Origin: Gammaproteobacteria bacterium
Lineage (GTDB): Bacteria > Pseudomonadota > Gammaproteobacteria > Pseudomonadales > Halieaceae
Assembly: GCA_002748505.1 (NCBI GenBank)
Contig: PDSN01000022.1
Location: 1 to 6,725, forward strand
Direction: 5' to 3'
DNA: 6,725 nt
A program made the translations under genes and the position numbers. This document shows, in pieces, positions 1 to 6,253 of this stretch; within the stretch, counting starts at the first letter, position 1; each line of letters starts with the position of its first letter. Below the pieces are notes generated by a model. It saw only the letters and a program-made list of their open reading frames with translations. It made no database searches and was not told the origin of the DNA.

Positions 1-447
1 GCTTCCTGATGATGGCGGCAGTTCGTCAATGCCGCGATTGGCGAGTTGATCGGCAAGCTCGTTTTCCGGGTGGCCGCTGTGGCCTTTTACCCAATGCCAA
101 TGCACCCTATGACGCTGATTTTGTTCATCCAGAGCCTGCCATAAGTCCTGATTTTTGACCGGTTGTTTCTTCGCGTTTTTCCAGCCCTTGGCTTTCCAGT
201 TGGCTATCCAACGGGTGATACCATCGCGCACATAGACGGAGTCGGTGGTTAAATGCACTTCACAGGCCTCGGTGAGCGTCGTCAGGCCCTCGATGGCGGC
301 GGTAAGCTCCATGCGATTATTGGTGGTGTTCGCTGCACCGCCGTACAGTTCACGCTGATGCCGACCAAAGCGCATCAACACACCCCAGCCACCGGGGCCA
401 GGGTTACCGCGACAGGCTCCGTCGGTAAATAATTCCACTGTTTTCAC
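1..447 (-). CDS. rnhA: Ribonuclease HI, 3' end cut by window edge
   Basis: RNase HI cleaves the RNA strand of RNA-DNA hybrids in the cytoplasm, removing R-loops and primer RNA. The 149 codons present read from a GTG start into ELFTDGACRGNPGPGGWG, the family's first strand and glycine turn. The four catalytic acids are visible as D9, E47 (in NNRMELTA), D69 (in TTDSVYV) and D133 (in ENELADQLA), with the catalytic-loop histidine H123 in VKGHSGHPEN. Each is one position lower than in the E. coli enzyme (D10, E48, D70, D134, H124). E. coli RNase HI has 155 residues, so only a few C-terminal residues and the stop are missing. The GTG at 447 was chosen because it gives the usual short lead before VE(L/I)FTDG; a second GTG three codons later is possible. 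A weak AGAG lies about 7 bases upstream. It lies 28 bases downstream of the yafS-like gene on the same strand, so the two are probably cotranscribed. Confidence 0.96.
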   Translation of the reverse strand, partial: MKTVELFTDGACRGNPGPGGWGVLMRFGRHQRELYGGAANTTNNRMELTAAIEGLTTLTEACEVHLTTDSVYVRDGITRWIANWKAKGWKNAKKQPVKNQDLWQALDEQNQRHRVHWHWVKGHSGHPENELADQLANRGIDELPPSSGS

Positions 448-475
448 TCGTTTTCTCTATTTGCTTGCCCCGGGT

Positions 476-1264
476 TTACTGTGGCGTATTGCGCGGTGCT
501 GCGCTGCTAATGGGCACAACCTGGCCGCTCTGACGTGCAGCGGATGGCTCGGGCACCATGCCCAGCAGAGGATTGCGACTGAGAATGCGGTGCGGCTGGG
601 GTCTGAGCGCGCCCCGCACCAGTTTAACCGCGTGCAGACAGTAAATCCCCCCCACAGGCCATTTGTGACGGGTAACATGGGCATTGACACGCAGCGCCAG
701 AGACTGCAAACGCCCCGAAGGTGGCAGGGTGTAAAGCTGCTGGGTATCCTGTAATTCACAGCCCAGCAAATGCAGCCAATCGACGATGCGGCGCAGGCTC
801 AAGGTCTGGCGATTGCGCCACAGGGGATGCCCTATCTTACCCTTTAGCCAATGACTGATACCGAGGGGTGTGTAGGGCGCGAAACCGATAATCAACAGCT
901 GCCCCTGGGGTGCCAGTACGCGCTGCATCTCGCGCAGTACTTGGCGGGGATTGGGGGAGAACTCCAGGGCGTGGTGGGCAATCAGCACATCGATAGACTC
1001 AGATTCAAAAGGTAATTCATCTAAATCAGTCACCAGACCCACCCGCGGCTGCTGCCGCGGACCCGCCATCACGCAGTGATTGATCTTGCTGGCGTCGCTA
1101 AGGCAGGGGTTGGCAGTAATACCAAGCTGCAACAAATGGTAGCCGAAAGCCTTATCCAGCACGCCCTGCAGGCTGCTCTTGATCGAGTCCAGCGCATAAA
1201 CACCCGCTTTACTGCCATACCAGGATTCCAGTTCGCGACAAATACCGATAAACTCACTGTTCAT
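476..1264 (-). CDS. yafS: YafS-like class I methyltransferase-fold protein
   Basis: The product is a 262-residue soluble protein of the methyltransferase type 11 class, resembling E. coli YafS and the Pseudomonas protein encoded next to rnhA. Its substrate is unknown. Shared landmarks are GYHLLQLG (41-48), where motif I is expected, DLDELPFESESIDVLIAHHALEF (from 80; acidic loop plus motif II/III region), and LREMQRVLAPQGQLLIIGF (110-128; post-motif strand). The glycine-rich DxGxGxG of typical SAM binders is absent; as I recall it, E. coli YafS is degenerate in the same place. The last 45 or so residues are basic and rich in Pro, Ser and Arg, and are probably disordered. The open frame extends 60 codons upstream, but that part lies opposite gloB. 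The ATG at 1264 was chosen because it gives MNSEFIGICRELESWYGS just after a GGGG at about 8 bases. The gene is divergent from gloB and upstream of rnhA. Enzymatic activity is inferred only. Confidence 0.85.
   Translation of the reverse strand: MNSEFIGICRELESWYGSKAGVYALDSIKSSLQGVLDKAFGYHLLQLGITANPCLSDASKINHCVMAGPRQQPRVGLVTDLDELPFESESIDVLIAHHALEFSPNPRQVLREMQRVLAPQGQLLIIGFAPYTPLGISHWLKGKIGHPLWRNRQTLSLRRIVDWLHLLGCELQDTQQLYTLPPSGRLQSLALRVNAHVTRHKWPVGGIYCLHAVKLVRGALRPQPHRILSRNPLLGMVPEPSAARQSGQVVPISSAAPRNTPQ
1043..1060 (-). other. GC-only hairpin inside the yafS-like gene
   Basis: CCGCGGC and GCCGCGG form a perfect 7-base-pair stem around a 4-base loop (TGCT on the plus strand). The sequence encodes residues around GPRQQPR (68-74) of the yafS-like protein. 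There is no T-run downstream on either strand, so it is not a standard intrinsic terminator. It may be only a by-product of Pro/Arg codons. Any effect on translation or mRNA stability is speculative. Confidence 0.4.
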
Positions 1265-1267
1265 AAT
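1262..1267 (+). promoter_or_regulatory. Weak candidate -10 box for the gloB operon
   Basis: CATAAT matches TATAAT at five of six positions and would start transcription near 1274, about 42 bases before the gloB ATG. It overlaps the start codon of the divergent yafS-like gene. I see no good -35 at normal spacing: GCGACA at 1235-1240 is 21 bases away, which is too far. Another AT-rich block, TATATA at 1301-1306, is too close to the gloB ATG to leave a normal leader. The gap is only 51 bases, so the gloB promoter must lie within it or inside the yafS-like coding region. Confidence 0.25.
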
Positions 1268-1298
1268 TTTTGCCCCACACAAAGGCTGCCTCGCGGCC

Positions 1299-1304
1299 AT
1301 TATA
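1299..1304 (-). promoter_or_regulatory. Candidate -10 box for the yafS-rnhA transcript
   Basis: Read on the minus strand, these bases are a perfect TATAAT. They sit about 35 bases upstream of the yafS-like ATG at 1264, which would give a leader of roughly 28 bases. The match to a -35 element is poor: ATGCTA at a 16-base spacing agrees with TTGACA at three of six positions. That -35 would fall inside the first codons of gloB. No extended -10 TGn is seen. The call rests on the -10 and its location in the divergent gap. Confidence 0.4.
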
Positions 1305-1315
1305 TACGGAAAACC

Positions 1316-2074
1316 ATGCTTAGCATCAGCCCCATTCCCACTTTTAATGACAACTATATCTGGCTTATTGAAACCGAGCACGGCGCGTGGGTGGTCGACC
1401 CCGGCGATCCCGCCCCCGTACTGGACGCGCTCGCGCACAAACAACTGTCACTTAGCGGTGTTTTGATTACCCACCACCATTTTGACCACACTGGCGGTAT
1501 TGCTGCCCTGCGGGAGCGGTTTCCAGAGTTGATCGTGTACGGGCCGGACAATCCGCAGATAGAAGGCATCACCCACCCCGTCCGCGATGGCGAGCGCGTT
1601 GTTGTTGACGATCACACGTTCAAGGTCATCGCCGTGCCCGGTCACACCCTTGACCATGTGGCCTATGTCGGCGAGGATGTGCTGTTCTGCGGTGACACCC
1701 TGTTCGCCGGTGGTTGTGGGCGTATGTTCGAGGGCAGCGCACCAGTGATGCAGGCGTCCCTGGCAAAACTGGCGCAACTGCCTGAAAACACCAAAGTGTA
1801 CTGCGCCCATGAGTACACTCTGGCGAACCTGGCCTTTGCCAAGGCGGTGGAGCCAAACAATGCGGCGCTGGATGCCCGCATCGAGCAAGCGCGCGCGCTG
1901 CGCGAACAGGGTGTGCCGACGGTGCCCTCAGATATTGCGCTGGAGCGCGCCACTAACCCGTTTTTGCGCTGGGATGTGGCCGAGGTAAAACATGCGGCCA
2001 AGGCACACAATGCCAATGATGGCAGTCCCGCAGCGGTGTTTGGTGCATTAAGACAATGGAAAGACGAGTTTTAA
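1316..2074 (+). CDS. gloB: Hydroxyacylglutathione hydrolase (glyoxalase II)
   Basis: Glyoxalase II hydrolyses S-D-lactoylglutathione to D-lactate and glutathione, the second step of glutathione-dependent methylglyoxal detoxification in the cytoplasm. The 252-residue product matches the usual length (E. coli 251). The metallo-beta-lactamase metal ligands are all present: H53, H55, D57 and H58 in THHHFDHTGG, H110 in PGHTLDH, D127 in FCGDTLFAGGCGRMFEG, and H165 in YCAHEYT. The numbering is the same as I recall for the E. coli enzyme. The C-terminal substrate domain carries NPFLRWD. The open frame begins 80 codons earlier, but that part is opposite the yafS-like gene. The ATG at 1316 gives the standard N-terminus (M)LSISPIPTFNDNYIWLI and has a weak ACGGA upstream. 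It is the first gene of the plus-strand run, 2 bases ahead of the preferred mltD start. Confidence 0.97.
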   Translation: MLSISPIPTFNDNYIWLIETEHGAWVVDPGDPAPVLDALAHKQLSLSGVLITHHHFDHTGGIAALRERFPELIVYGPDNPQIEGITHPVRDGERVVVDDHTFKVIAVPGHTLDHVAYVGEDVLFCGDTLFAGGCGRMFEGSAPVMQASLAKLAQLPENTKVYCAHEYTLANLAFAKAVEPNNAALDARIEQARALREQGVPTVPSDIALERATNPFLRWDVAEVKHAAKAHNANDGSPAAVFGALRQWKDEF

Positions 2075-2076
2075 CG

Positions 2077-3438
2077 ATGGTAAGAGCAATTATTCACAGT
2101 GCAGTTTTCGCTTTGGTGTTGGTATTGAGTGCCTGTGAATCACTGCCCAAGCAAGCCCACTCAGTCGAGGAAGTGGCTATTACCGAGGTGATTTTACCAG
2201 ACCTGGTAAAGAAAGCGGCTACGCTTGAGCTTAGCAGGCACCAGCCTGAACCAAAACCGCCTGTTATACCTCTGCCGCCCGAGAGCTTGTGGGATGTGGT
2301 GCGCCAATCCCTCAGTATGTACGAGCACAACGATCACGCCCGTGTACAAAAATACCGCAGACAGTACCTGCACCATCGGCAGGCACTGTATGCCCTGCTG
2401 CGCCGCGCCCAGCCCTATCTCTACTATTTTGTGGAACAAACCAGAGAACGGGGTTTACCGATTGAGCTGGCTCTATTGCCGGCGGTGGAAAGCAGTTTTT
2501 ACGCCACCGCTTATTCGCCGCAGCACGCGGGGGGGCTGTGGCAAATCATTCCCAGCACCGCGCGTCAGCTTAAGCTGCGCTCTAACCCCTGGTACGACGG
2601 TCGCGGTGACATCAAAGCCAGCACCGATGCCGCACTTGGTTATCTCACCTACTTGCACAAACGCCTCAACAAAGACTGGCTGCTCGCCCTAGCCGCCTAC
2701 AACGCCGGTGAATACCGGGTTCGCCGCGCCAAGCGAAATAATGTCAAACGAGGTAGAGGCAAGGACTTCTGGGCTTTGCGCCTGCCCAGGGAGACCCGCA
2801 ACTACGTGCCGCGTTTGTTGGCCTTGTGTTCCATTCTCGCCGATCCACAGCGCTATGGCATCAAACTGCCCGAGCTGAAAAACCAACCGTGGTTCGTACA
2901 AGTACCCGTCGACGGCGGTTTAAGCCTGCGACACCTCGCCAAATACTCCGGGATCAAAGAACAGGATCTCAAGGTCTTAAACCCCGGACTGCTGCGCTGG
3001 ATAACACCGCCGGGAAAAACCACACAGTTGCTGATTCCCGTGGAAAAGCAAACTCAGTTTCAGCAAATGCTGGCCACGTTGCCGCCCGATCCCAGTCAGG
3101 AGCTGGTGCGTTACAAGGTGGTGCGCGGCGACACCCTAAGCGGCATCGCCAAGCGCTACGGCGTGAGCGTGCGGGCGATTACCAGAGCAAACCAGCGCTC
3201 CAGCCACCGCATTCGCGCTGGTGAAACACTGCTGATTCCAAGTGCCAGCCAGAGCCTAAACCGCCTCGCCCTGAGCCAGCAACGTGTGATCAAACACCGG
3301 GTGCGCTCCGGTGACTCCCTCTGGGCCATCGCCAAACGCTACAAGGTCAGTACCAGGGATCTGGTGCGCTGGAATCAATTAAACCCGCGCCGCTATTTGC
3401 GCCCGGGCCAGCACCTTAAGGTTTATGTACCCTCTTGA
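2077..3438 (+). CDS. mltD: Membrane-bound lytic murein transglycosylase D
   Basis: MltD cleaves the MurNAc-GlcNAc bond of peptidoglycan with formation of 1,6-anhydro-MurNAc and acts from the periplasmic face of the outer membrane. With the ATG at 2077 the product has 453 residues (E. coli 452) and begins with a lipoprotein signal ending in the lipobox LSAC, with the lipidated cysteine at position 20. The GH23 SLT domain covers about 117-225: catalytic Glu is E138 in PAVESSF, followed by GGLWQIIPSTARQLKL and AAYNAGEY (N209, E212). RETRNYVPRLLA follows near 240. Two clear LysM peptidoglycan-binding repeats end the protein, at about 346-389 (YKVVRGDTLSGIAKRYGVS) and 406-453 (KHRVRSGDSLWAIAKRYKVS). 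A degenerate LysM-like stretch lies at about 273-322. An ATG at 2056 would add seven residues and overlap gloB; 2077 was preferred because the signal peptide then starts normally and GACGAG sits 8 bases upstream. The last 14 bases overlap rlmG. Confidence 0.96.
   Translation: MVRAIIHSAVFALVLVLSACESLPKQAHSVEEVAITEVILPDLVKKAATLELSRHQPEPKPPVIPLPPESLWDVVRQSLSMYEHNDHARVQKYRRQYLHHRQALYALLRRAQPYLYYFVEQTRERGLPIELALLPAVESSFYATAYSPQHAGGLWQIIPSTARQLKLRSNPWYDGRGDIKASTDAALGYLTYLHKRLNKDWLLALAAYNAGEYRVRRAKRNNVKRGRGKDFWALRLPRETRNYVPRLLALCSILADPQRYGIKLPELKNQPWFVQVPVDGGLSLRHLAKYSGIKEQDLKVLNPGLLRWITPPGKTTQLLIPVEKQTQFQQMLATLPPDPSQELVRYKVVRGDTLSGIAKRYGVSVRAITRANQRSSHRIRAGETLLIPSASQSLNRLALSQQRVIKHRVRSGDSLWAIAKRYKVSTRDLVRWNQLNPRRYLRPGQHLKVYVPS
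3417..3421 (+). promoter_or_regulatory. Shine-Dalgarno TAAGG inside mltD, for rlmG
   Basis: TAAGG lies three bases before the ATG at 3425, inside the final codons of mltD. The spacing is short for a Shine-Dalgarno site, but it is the only one nearby and supports this start. Ribosomes finishing mltD at 3438 would terminate just past the rlmG start, which favours coupled translation. Confidence 0.5.
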
Positions 3439-4513
3439 GCGGCTGCAGCGTTACCCCAAAGCGCCGCATCTGCAAGCCTATAACAGTGCCGACAAGCTGC
3501 TGATCCAGCGCTGGCAGGAGTTGGGTGGCAGCGGCGAGACGACCTGGGTGGTCAACGATGATTTTGGCGCCATCAGTTTGTCTACCAAAGCCGCGCAAAG
3601 CAGCAGTGATTCCTGGCTTGCTCACCGCGCGATGTTAAACAATGGCGTAAACCCTGCGGTATTGTTAAACGCCGAGCGTTCGCCCAGTGGCAACTGCGAC
3701 ATCGTGCTGCTTAAAATTCCCAAACAGGAAGCGGCACTTAAACAGCAATTACAAATGTTATGCGCTGCGGTTACTGCCCCTGCGACTGTATTGTGTGCAG
3801 GCATGGATAAACATTTGTCGCCCAATACCGCCAGGTGGATCGAGCAGGTGCTCGGTGAAGTTACCCGTCACCCAGGAAAAAGCAAAGCCCGTGTTTTTGA
3901 AGCGCGATTAATTCCAACTGGGGAAAAGCCCGATGATGGCGCAATATTTACCGAGGTGCCCGGTTTCAATAAACCACTGCTGACCCTGCCGGGCAATTTT
4001 AGCAGTGGCGCTCTCGATGGCGGCACCCGCCTGATACTTGCGCATTTGCAGCGTGTACCGACTGTGTCCAGTGCCTGTGATTTAGCCTGTGGCAATGGCG
4101 TGCTCGGGCTCGCCCTGTTGTTACAAGGCAAGGCGCAGTCGCTGTGTTTTGCGGATGAATCCTCCCTCGCCATTTACAGCGCCAAACGCAATGTCGCGGC
4201 GTTTTTTCCAGACCAAAGCGATATGGCCCACTTTCACTGGGGCGATGGTTTATTGGGTTTGCAGCACAAATACCAGCTGATTCTGTGTAACCCGCCCTTT
4301 CATCAGGGCCATGTGATGGATGCGGCGGTCGGCAAACGCCTGCTGCGCCAGTGTTCGTCCTATCTCACTGCAAACGGTGAGCTTTGGGTTGTCGCCAATG
4401 CTCACCTGCCCTACGCCGGCGTATTAAAAAAGCATTTCGCCCATGTTGACGTTGTGGCGCGCAATAAAAAATACCAGCTCTGGCGCGCTCGATCTCCCAG
4501 GGTGAAACCGTGA
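3425..4513 (+). CDS. rlmG: 23S rRNA m2G1835 methyltransferase
   Basis: RlmG uses SAM to N2-methylate a guanine of 23S rRNA (G1835 in E. coli). The 362-residue protein has the duplicated layout of the RlmG/RsmC family. The N-terminal half begins LQRYPKAPHLQAYNSADKLL, close to LQRFP...LQAWEAADEYLL of E. coli RlmG, and contains VNDDFGAISL and VLLKIPKQEAALKQQL. The C-terminal catalytic half has motif I DLACGNGVLGLALL (D219 to about 232), the acidic loop FADES, and the N2-guanine motif NPPF at 289-292 (LILCNPPFHQGH), then NGELWVVANAHLPY. These points favour RlmG over the close paralogue RsmC. E. coli RlmG has about 378 residues, so this one is slightly short at the N-terminus. The ATG overlaps the mltD end by 14 bases and follows TAAGG at 3417-3421. 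The stop TGA overlaps the next gene's GTG start. Confidence 0.9.
   Translation: MYPLERLQRYPKAPHLQAYNSADKLLIQRWQELGGSGETTWVVNDDFGAISLSTKAAQSSSDSWLAHRAMLNNGVNPAVLLNAERSPSGNCDIVLLKIPKQEAALKQQLQMLCAAVTAPATVLCAGMDKHLSPNTARWIEQVLGEVTRHPGKSKARVFEARLIPTGEKPDDGAIFTEVPGFNKPLLTLPGNFSSGALDGGTRLILAHLQRVPTVSSACDLACGNGVLGLALLLQGKAQSLCFADESSLAIYSAKRNVAAFFPDQSDMAHFHWGDGLLGLQHKYQLILCNPPFHQGHVMDAAVGKRLLRQCSSYLTANGELWVVANAHLPYAGVLKKHFAHVDVVARNKKYQLWRARSPRVKP
4499..4505 (+). promoter_or_regulatory. Shine-Dalgarno AGGGTGA deciding a GTG start
   Basis: AGGGTGA, in the last codons of rlmG, begins 11 bases before the GTG at 4510 and resembles AGGAGGTGA. It supports the non-ATG start of the TIGR04282-like gene, where GTGA combines the start codon with the rlmG stop. 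Confidence 0.6.
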
Positions 4514-5133
4514 AAACCCATATTATTGTTTTCGCCAAAGCGCCGACTCCAGGCAAAGTAAAAACCCGTTTAATTCCAAGCTTGGGTGAGCGCGGGGCAA
4601 CCGCACTTGCAAGAAAAATGCTGATCGACACCCTGGACAAAGCGCGTGCAGCAAACGCCGACAGTGTGGAGCTTTGCACCACGCAATTGCACGCCGAGGT
4701 TTGGAAAGGCATTTTACCGATAGGCGATATCACGGTCAGCGAACAGATTTGCGGTGATCTAGGCGCAAAAATGGCGGCTGCGACGCAGCGCACTTTGGCA
4801 CAGGGCAAAACGCCTGTTTTGATCGGCACAGATTGTCCAGAACTTGACAGCACTCACCTACGCAGGGCAATGCACAGCTTAAAACACAATGACGTCGTGC
4901 TAACACCCGTACACGATGGCGGTTACGCTTTAATTGCCATGCGCGATTTTTATCCCGAATTGTTTATCAATATGCCCTGGAGCACTGGGGCGGTGGCGGT
5001 GATTACCCGCGCGCGCTGTCAGCGCCTGGGTCTGAGTGTGATGCAGATGCCCACCCTGTTGGATATTGACGAAGCAGAGGATCTGGCTGCTTATCAACAT
5101 ACCCTGAACTGCAATGAGTACAACCATGTTTGA
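4510..5133 (+). CDS. TIGR04282/DUF2064 family nucleotidyltransferase-like glycosyltransferase
   Basis: The 207-residue cytoplasmic protein has the GT-A/MobA-like nucleotide-binding fold of the family named TIGR04282 (DUF2064), sometimes labelled an arsenosugar biosynthesis glycosyltransferase. Visible motifs are the N-terminal phosphate-binding loop FAKAPTPGKVKTRL (8-21), the metal-site strand LIGTDCPEL (D108), TPVHDGGYALIAM (D136-Y139), WSTGAV, and the C-terminal LLDIDEAEDL (D185, D187). All are in the expected order and the length is normal for the family. The true substrate is unknown; the arsenosugar label is a family name and not evidence for this protein. The usual partner glycosyltransferase (TIGR04283) is not in the window. 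Translation starts at a GTG that overlaps the rlmG stop and has a good Shine-Dalgarno. The 3' end overlaps roxA by 20 bases, so it is embedded in the operon. MobA and CofC are related folds, but the motif set favours TIGR04282. Confidence 0.85.
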   Translation: MKTHIIVFAKAPTPGKVKTRLIPSLGERGATALARKMLIDTLDKARAANADSVELCTTQLHAEVWKGILPIGDITVSEQICGDLGAKMAAATQRTLAQGKTPVLIGTDCPELDSTHLRRAMHSLKHNDVVLTPVHDGGYALIAMRDFYPELFINMPWSTGAVAVITRARCQRLGLSVMQMPTLLDIDEAEDLAAYQHTLNCNEYNHV

Positions 5134-6253
5134 GCAAGGCAACAGCGAGCAGCAAAGCGCTTTTTTACAGCGGTATTGGCAACGCGAGGTGTGCTTTTTT
5201 CCCGCGGACAAAAACACAGCGTTTAAGCTGCCACTGAGTGCAAACGAATTAGCAGGGCTTGCGATGGAAGAAGATGTGCAATCGCGCATCGTGACCTTCG
5301 ACGGTGATACCTGGCATTTGCAGCACGGCCCGTTTTGCGAGCAGGATTTTAGACAGGAAAAGCCCTGGACCCTGCTGGTACAAAAAGTCGATCAGCTCAT
5401 TCCCGATCTGGATTATTTATGGGATCAGCTCGATTTTATTCCGCGCTGGCGACGGGACGATATTATGGTCAGCTACGCCAGCAAAGGCGGTGGCGTGGGG
5501 CCGCATTTTGATCGCTACGATGTATTTTTATTACAGGGTGCTGGCAAGCGCACCTGGCATATCGGCCAGCGCTGTGACGAAACCACTGCCCTGAAAACCG
5601 GCAGTGATTTATGTCTGCTTGAGAACTTCGAACTTACGCAGAGCTTTAGCTGTACAGCCGGCGATGTACTGTATATTCCGCCGGGCGTCGCCCATTGGGG
5701 TACGGCGGATGATGACGACTGCATGACATTTTCCCTGGGTTTTCGCGCCCCGCGCCAGAGCGATTTACTGTCACGCCTGTGCGATCAGGCTCTGGAAAAT
5801 CTTCCGCCCACCGCGCTGCTGTCTGATCACAATCGAAAACGCAGCGACTACCGCGGTGAAATCACCCAGGCCAATGTAGACAATGCGCTCGCCCAGTTAA
5901 TGGTCATACTTAAAGCGCAGGCCTGTTCCCTCAAGTGGTTCGGCGAAGTGATTACCGATACCGACGTCGATTGGATAATGGATGAGACGGAGGCTGAACA
6001 ACTGCTTGCCTCATCACCCCATTTGTACTTAAATCCAGAGGCGCAGGTGGCCTGGCAACGACAGGAACCCAACGGACTGCTGGTGTTTTGCAATGGCCAC
6101 TGTGTTGAATCGATTCCCGAGGCGGCAATGCTGCTTGAAACCCTGTTATCATCACAGGAGCTGTCCGCGCAGCATATTAAACGCAGTGCGGAAACAGCCA
6201 AGACAAAAGCCGTGCTGGTAGCGCTATTGTGCAGCGGAGCAGTAATAGAATGA
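5114..6253 (+). CDS. roxA: Ribosomal protein L16 arginine 3-hydroxylase (JmjC/cupin)
   Basis: RoxA (YcfD) is an Fe(II)/2-oxoglutarate oxygenase that hydroxylates Arg81 of ribosomal protein L16 in E. coli. The 379-residue protein aligns by eye along most of YcfD (373 residues). Shared stretches include ELAGLAMEEDVQSRIV, WHLQHGPF, WTLLVQKVDQ, and DDIMVSYASKGGGVGPHFDRYDVF. The iron ligands are H131 and D133 (HFD) and H194 in IPPGVAHWG. GKRTWHIG follows the HxD at the place where YcfD carries a basic 2-oxoglutarate-binding residue. LGFRAP closes the JmjC core, and the C-terminal third (from about 255) should be the dimerisation and winged-helix part, with FKQWFGE of YcfD matched by LKWFGE. The ATG at 5114 overlaps the previous gene by 20 bases; an ATG at 5126 would give MFEQGN. 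Neither has a clear Shine-Dalgarno, so coupling is likely. The stop overlaps the next ATG as ATGA. Confidence 0.94.
   Translation: MSTTMFEQGNSEQQSAFLQRYWQREVCFFPADKNTAFKLPLSANELAGLAMEEDVQSRIVTFDGDTWHLQHGPFCEQDFRQEKPWTLLVQKVDQLIPDLDYLWDQLDFIPRWRRDDIMVSYASKGGGVGPHFDRYDVFLLQGAGKRTWHIGQRCDETTALKTGSDLCLLENFELTQSFSCTAGDVLYIPPGVAHWGTADDDDCMTFSLGFRAPRQSDLLSRLCDQALENLPPTALLSDHNRKRSDYRGEITQANVDNALAQLMVILKAQACSLKWFGEVITDTDVDWIMDETEAEQLLASSPHLYLNPEAQVAWQRQEPNGLLVFCNGHCVESIPEAAMLLETLLSSQELSAQHIKRSAETAKTKAVLVALLCSGAVIE

Noticed and set aside
461..754. 97-codon open frame on the plus strand opposite the yafS-like C-terminus
   Set aside because: No motif; it is explained by the minus-strand gene.
1301..1306. 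TATATA as a gloB -10 box
   Set aside because: It would start transcription within a few bases of the ATG, leaving no room for a ribosome-binding leader.
1076..1315. Upstream extension of the gloB reading frame by 80 codons
   Set aside because: It runs opposite the yafS-like gene, shows no gloB-family sequence, and gloB has its normal N-terminus and length from 1316.
1265..1444. Upstream extension of the yafS-like reading frame by 60 codons
   Set aside because: It lies opposite the conserved N-terminus of gloB and adds residues without family resemblance.
1448..1888. 146-codon open frame on the minus strand opposite gloB
   Set aside because: The composition is that of a complement frame, with no recognisable family, and gloB is certain.
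4806..4821. Inverted repeat CAAAA-N6-TTTTG as a possible terminator
   Set aside because: The stem is short and AT-rich, sits within a coding region, and has no following T-run; downstream genes stay tightly coupled.
4365..4853. 162-codon open frame on the minus strand opposite rlmG and the TIGR04282-like gene
   Set aside because: No domain or plausible start signal; it is the complement of two well-supported genes.
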